8,981 nt of DNA from an uncultured Slackia sp. (lineage in GTDB: Bacteria > Actinomycetota > Coriobacteriia > Coriobacteriales > Eggerthellaceae): positions 1 to 8,981 of the forward strand of contig CAKUEV010000069.1 in NCBI GenBank assembly GCA_934646845.1, read 5' to 3'. Position 1 is the first letter of the stretch. Each line of letters begins with the position of its first letter. Under the pieces are notes generated by a model, which saw nothing but the letters and a program-made list of their open reading frames with translations, did no database searches and had not been told where the DNA came from. The position numbers and the translations under genes are program-made. Below are positions 6,744-8,981 of the stretch, piece after piece.

Positions 6744-7862
6744 TTATGCCTCGGGGATAGCGCCCTCCATCTGGAAACCCTTCCAAGAAGGCTCGCCCGT
6801 ATAGGTCATGACGTTCTCCTCACCGTTCAGCGCGCGGACGGCGCCAGCGGCAAGGGCATCCATCTCGAAGTCGCCCGCGTACACCTTGATGGGGGCAATC
6901 CAACCCACGCGCTCGGCAACATAGTTCACAAAGAACGGGTCGTGCGAAACGCCGCCCGTGAGCACAATGCCGTCAACCTCGCCTTTGAGCACCGTTGCGA
7001 ACGCGCCGATCGCCTTCGCGACCTGGTAGGCCATGGCCTCGTAGCAAATCTTCGCCCATTCGTCGCCTTGCTCGATGCGCGCATCAATCTGGCGAGCGTC
7101 GTCGGTGCCGACGAGACCAACCAAACCGCCCGTCTTGCCAATAACGCCGTCGATCTCTTTTTTGGTGTGGTCGCCCGAAAACGCGAGCTTCACCACAGGC
7201 TTCAGGGGCACGTCACCCGATCGGTTCGGGGCGAACGGCCCGGAGCCCTCAAGCACATCGTTGGTATCGACCATGCGGCCGTGGTCATGGCATGCAACCG
7301 AAAGGCCACCGCCCACATGCGCCACGATAAACGTGCCTTCCTCATAGGTTTTGCCCAGTTCGGTGGCGCAGCGAATGGCGCATTCCTTCTGATTCAAGCA
7401 ATGCACGTGGCTCTTGCGATATACGCCCGGATAGCCCGTGATGCGGGCGACGTCGTTAAGCTCGTCGGTATCGGGCTGGTTCACTGCGTAAGCGGGCTTG
7501 CCATGAACCTGCGCAAGCGCATGCAGAAGCGGCGCGCCCAAAATAGCCGGATGGTTTACGCCGGCGTTCATCACGTGGTCACACACGGTGTCGTCAATGG
7601 CAAAAATGCCGCCCACCGTGGGGCCCATGGCGCCGCAGTAGCCCGAGTAGGCGTCGATCTCCTCGAGGCCTACGCCCTGCTCGGCGAGCGCGTCGAGGAT
7701 GACCTGCTTGCGGTAGTCGAACTGGTCGGCCGCCTTGTCGAACTTGGCCAGCTCTTCGGCGGGGTGCGTCACGTTCAGGCGGAAAATCTCCTTCGTGTCG
7801 TCGAACAGGGCCACCTTGGTGGAGGTGGAACCCGGGGAGAGCGTGAGAATCTTATAGCCCAT
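6744..7862 (-). CDS. buk: Butyrate kinase family protein
   Basis: This ASKHA-fold acyl kinase would interconvert butyryl phosphate and ADP with butyrate and ATP; related members act on branched or other short acyl phosphates. The 372 residues are full length for the family (about 355-375). Family motifs are the N-terminal phosphate loop SPGSTSTK (9-16), CLNQKE (155-160), AHVGGGLSVACHDHGRMVD (181-199) with His182, EGSGPFAPNRSGDVP (205-219), TGGLVGLVGTDDAR (244-257) and LTGGVSHDPFF (301-311). The phosphate loop has Ser9 where these kinases usually have Asn. The start ATG at 7862 has AGGAAGGA 8 nt upstream. It is the last gene of a likely operon, 27 bp after the membrane-protein gene. No phosphotransbutyrylase is adjacent in the visible sequence, so the acyl phosphate source is unclear. 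The substrate cannot be read from sequence. Confidence 0.93.
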   Translation of the reverse strand: MGYKILTLSPGSTSTKVALFDDTKEIFRLNVTHPAEELAKFDKAADQFDYRKQVILDALAEQGVGLEEIDAYSGYCGAMGPTVGGIFAIDDTVCDHVMNAGVNHPAILGAPLLHALAQVHGKPAYAVNQPDTDELNDVARITGYPGVYRKSHVHCLNQKECAIRCATELGKTYEEGTFIVAHVGGGLSVACHDHGRMVDTNDVLEGSGPFAPNRSGDVPLKPVVKLAFSGDHTKKEIDGVIGKTGGLVGLVGTDDARQIDARIEQGDEWAKICYEAMAYQVAKAIGAFATVLKGEVDGIVLTGGVSHDPFFVNYVAERVGWIAPIKVYAGDFEMDALAAGAVRALNGEENVMTYTGEPSWKGFQMEGAIPEA

Positions 7863-7889
7863 GAGTAAAGTCCTTCCTCTTCAATGATG

Positions 7890-8300
7890 TTATTGATGCT
7901 GTTTCTTGTTTTGAATCGCGTATAAAACGAGAGATGTCACGTATCCGATGGATGCGAGCCAAACGTACGTTGAAAGCCATGTCGCGACGACGTTGCAGCC
8001 AGCGGGTGTTTGCACAACCGCCATGGTGAACGAGATGCATGTCACGAAGATGAAGTTCTCGACGAACACCGAGAAGACGGGGCGAATGCGCGACCCCGCG
8101 AGGAAACGCGTCACCGCCTGACCAGCCGCCGGCACCGGCAAAACGAGTTGGAGCAGCACATTGGTGAAAAACGCGCTCGCCGTGCCCGGGTACCACGCCT
8201 GAAACGAAATCGGCGCGGCGGAAAGCAGCATGGCCGACGTGTTGATGACCGCGGCCAAAACCAAGTCGCACAGAATCACGCCCAGAGTCCATTTCGTCAT
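7890..8300 (-). CDS. Small four-helix membrane protein, unknown function
   Basis: The 136 residues hold four predicted membrane helices, at roughly 5-26, 43-65, 76-98 and 104-128, and a short basic C-terminal tail (NKKQHQ). The two halves look loosely alike, each with a helix, a polar turn and a Trp-containing loop, so it may be an internal duplication of a two-helix unit; DUF2798-type proteins come to mind, but that is a weak guess. The ATG at 8300 follows the hydrolase stop by 7 bp, and its ribosome site, GGAGGAAGG, overlaps the end of that gene, indicating coupling. The kinase starts 27 bp downstream. A transport or membrane-sensing role beside the kinase is only inference. Confidence 0.8.
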   Translation of the reverse strand: MTKWTLGVILCDLVLAAVINTSAMLLSAAPISFQAWYPGTASAFFTNVLLQLVLPVPAAGQAVTRFLAGSRIRPVFSVFVENFIFVTCISFTMAVVQTPAGCNVVATWLSTYVWLASIGYVTSLVLYAIQNKKQHQ

Positions 8301-8307
8301 GCGCGTC

Positions 8308-8981
8308 TCACCTTCCTCCGTTGAATTCGATATCGTGGGGCGCAGGGCCCAAAATTTCTTCGAGGCTCGCCTTCACATTGCGCGCCGCGGCCTGCACGTA
8401 GCCGTTCGGACGGGCGGCCACGGTTTCGGGAAGCGAAATGGCCTCGTATGCGGCGACGTTGGCCGCGTCTTCGACGTAGCCGTGGTACATCCCGGAAACG
8501 GGATGCCAGCCCACGGGCCGACCGAGGGCGTTGATGCGCGACGCCATTGCATCGGCCTGCGAGAACAGCTCGTCACCTTCGACCGGGTAGAAGCCGACGA
8601 ACGGCAGCGAGGCGATTTGCGCATCGGTCGCGAATGCAGGCGAAATGCGCGGGTCGCGGGCGTCTCCGTCGGCGATATACCACTCGTTGAACGCCTGCAT
8701 AAGGTCGAGCGGCAGATCGATGTCGCGCACCGCCGCGCCATCGGGCGCGGTCGCCGCATCGAGGAACGGGTAATGAAGCGCCAGCCCCGCAAGACCTACC
8801 TCGGAGTCGCACGCGAGCTCGAGCGCGGCGGCAAGCGCGAGTGATGCGCCGGCGCTATAGCCAAGAAACACGAGGCGCGACGCGTCGACGTCGCACTGCA
8901 AGCCGGAAGCAATCATCCGAATCGAAGTCGCCACATCGGCAAGGGCGGCTGGCGCGGGGTTCTCGGGCGCTAGCCGGTAAT
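8308..8981 (-). CDS. HSL-type alpha/beta hydrolase (partial, N-terminus beyond window)
   Basis: This is a probable carboxylesterase of the hormone-sensitive-lipase (alpha/beta hydrolase fold-3) group. The visible 223 residues begin with YRLAPENPAPAALADV, the conserved strand and helix that follow the oxyanion HGGG motif, which is therefore off the window. The catalytic triad is complete: Ser in GYSAG (codon 8854-8856), Asp in EGDEL (8572-8574) and His in MYHGY (8482-8484). The usual GDSAGG elbow is GYSAGA here. The frame is open past the window edge, and the internal GTG at 8934 is not the true start because family sequence continues upstream of it. It is the first visible gene of the operon with the membrane protein and the kinase. 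No signal peptide can be judged. The substrate is unknown; release of a short-chain acid feeding the kinase is speculative. Confidence 0.9.
   Translation of the reverse strand, partial: YRLAPENPAPAALADVATSIRMIASGLQCDVDASRLVFLGYSAGASLALAAALELACDSEVGLAGLALHYPFLDAATAPDGAAVRDIDLPLDLMQAFNEWYIADGDARDPRISPAFATDAQIASLPFVGFYPVEGDELFSQADAMASRINALGRPVGWHPVSGMYHGYVEDAANVAAYEAISLPETVAARPNGYVQAAARNVKASLEEILGPAPHDIEFNGGR

Noticed and set aside
6738..7868. Plus-strand open frame of 376 codons
   Set aside because: It mirrors the butyrate kinase gene almost exactly on the opposite strand, and only the kinase frame shows family motifs.
1..8981. CRISPR array, tRNA or rRNA genes, prophage or defence genes
   Set aside because: No regularly spaced repeats, cloverleaf with a recognisable T-loop, rRNA-like stretch, integrase, transposase or nuclease motif was seen on either strand.

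Overview
The window reads as chromosomal DNA from an anaerobic, high-GC actinobacterium of the Coriobacteriia/Eggerthellaceae type. This is an inference from gene content and protein flavour: a cytochrome c maturation (Ccm, System I) cluster with a C-xxx-Y type CcmE, a membrane-anchored multiheme cytochrome c, and a butyrate-kinase-family enzyme, all in GC-rich Gram-positive-like coding sequence. No rRNA or marker gene is present, so genus cannot be fixed. Every gene I can support lies on the minus strand, so the window reads right to left in transcription order.

Right part (8981 to 6744): a likely three-gene operon. It holds an HSL-type alpha/beta hydrolase (5' end cut by the window edge), a four-helix small membrane protein of unknown function, and a butyrate-kinase-family acyl phosphate kinase. 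It is closed by a clear rho-independent terminator at 6623-6652. No phosphotransbutyrylase gene is seen beside the kinase.

Middle (6622 to 5628): about 1 kb with no recognisable gene. It carries a 33-bp inverted repeat bounding a 160-bp segment, an imperfect hairpin, and a pair of GTTCGAAC palindromes. It looks like intergenic or interspersed-repeat DNA. Next comes a gene for an unrecognised protein (5627 to 4704).

Left part (4703 to 1): a 315-bp AT-richer leader with a spaced TGTACA-centred inverted repeat precedes a five-heme membrane-anchored cytochrome c (4388 to 3669), which ends in a strong terminator. Then follows the ccmE-ccmF-ccmA operon, with genes 3-10 bp apart and ccmA running off the left edge. 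The Ccm proteins attach heme to CxnCH motifs outside the membrane, and the adjacent cytochrome, with five such motifs in three spacings, is a likely client. The most interesting points are the tandem-OB CcmE, the mixed heme-motif spacing of the cytochrome, the inverted repeat before it, and the unexplained 1-kb repeat-bearing gap.
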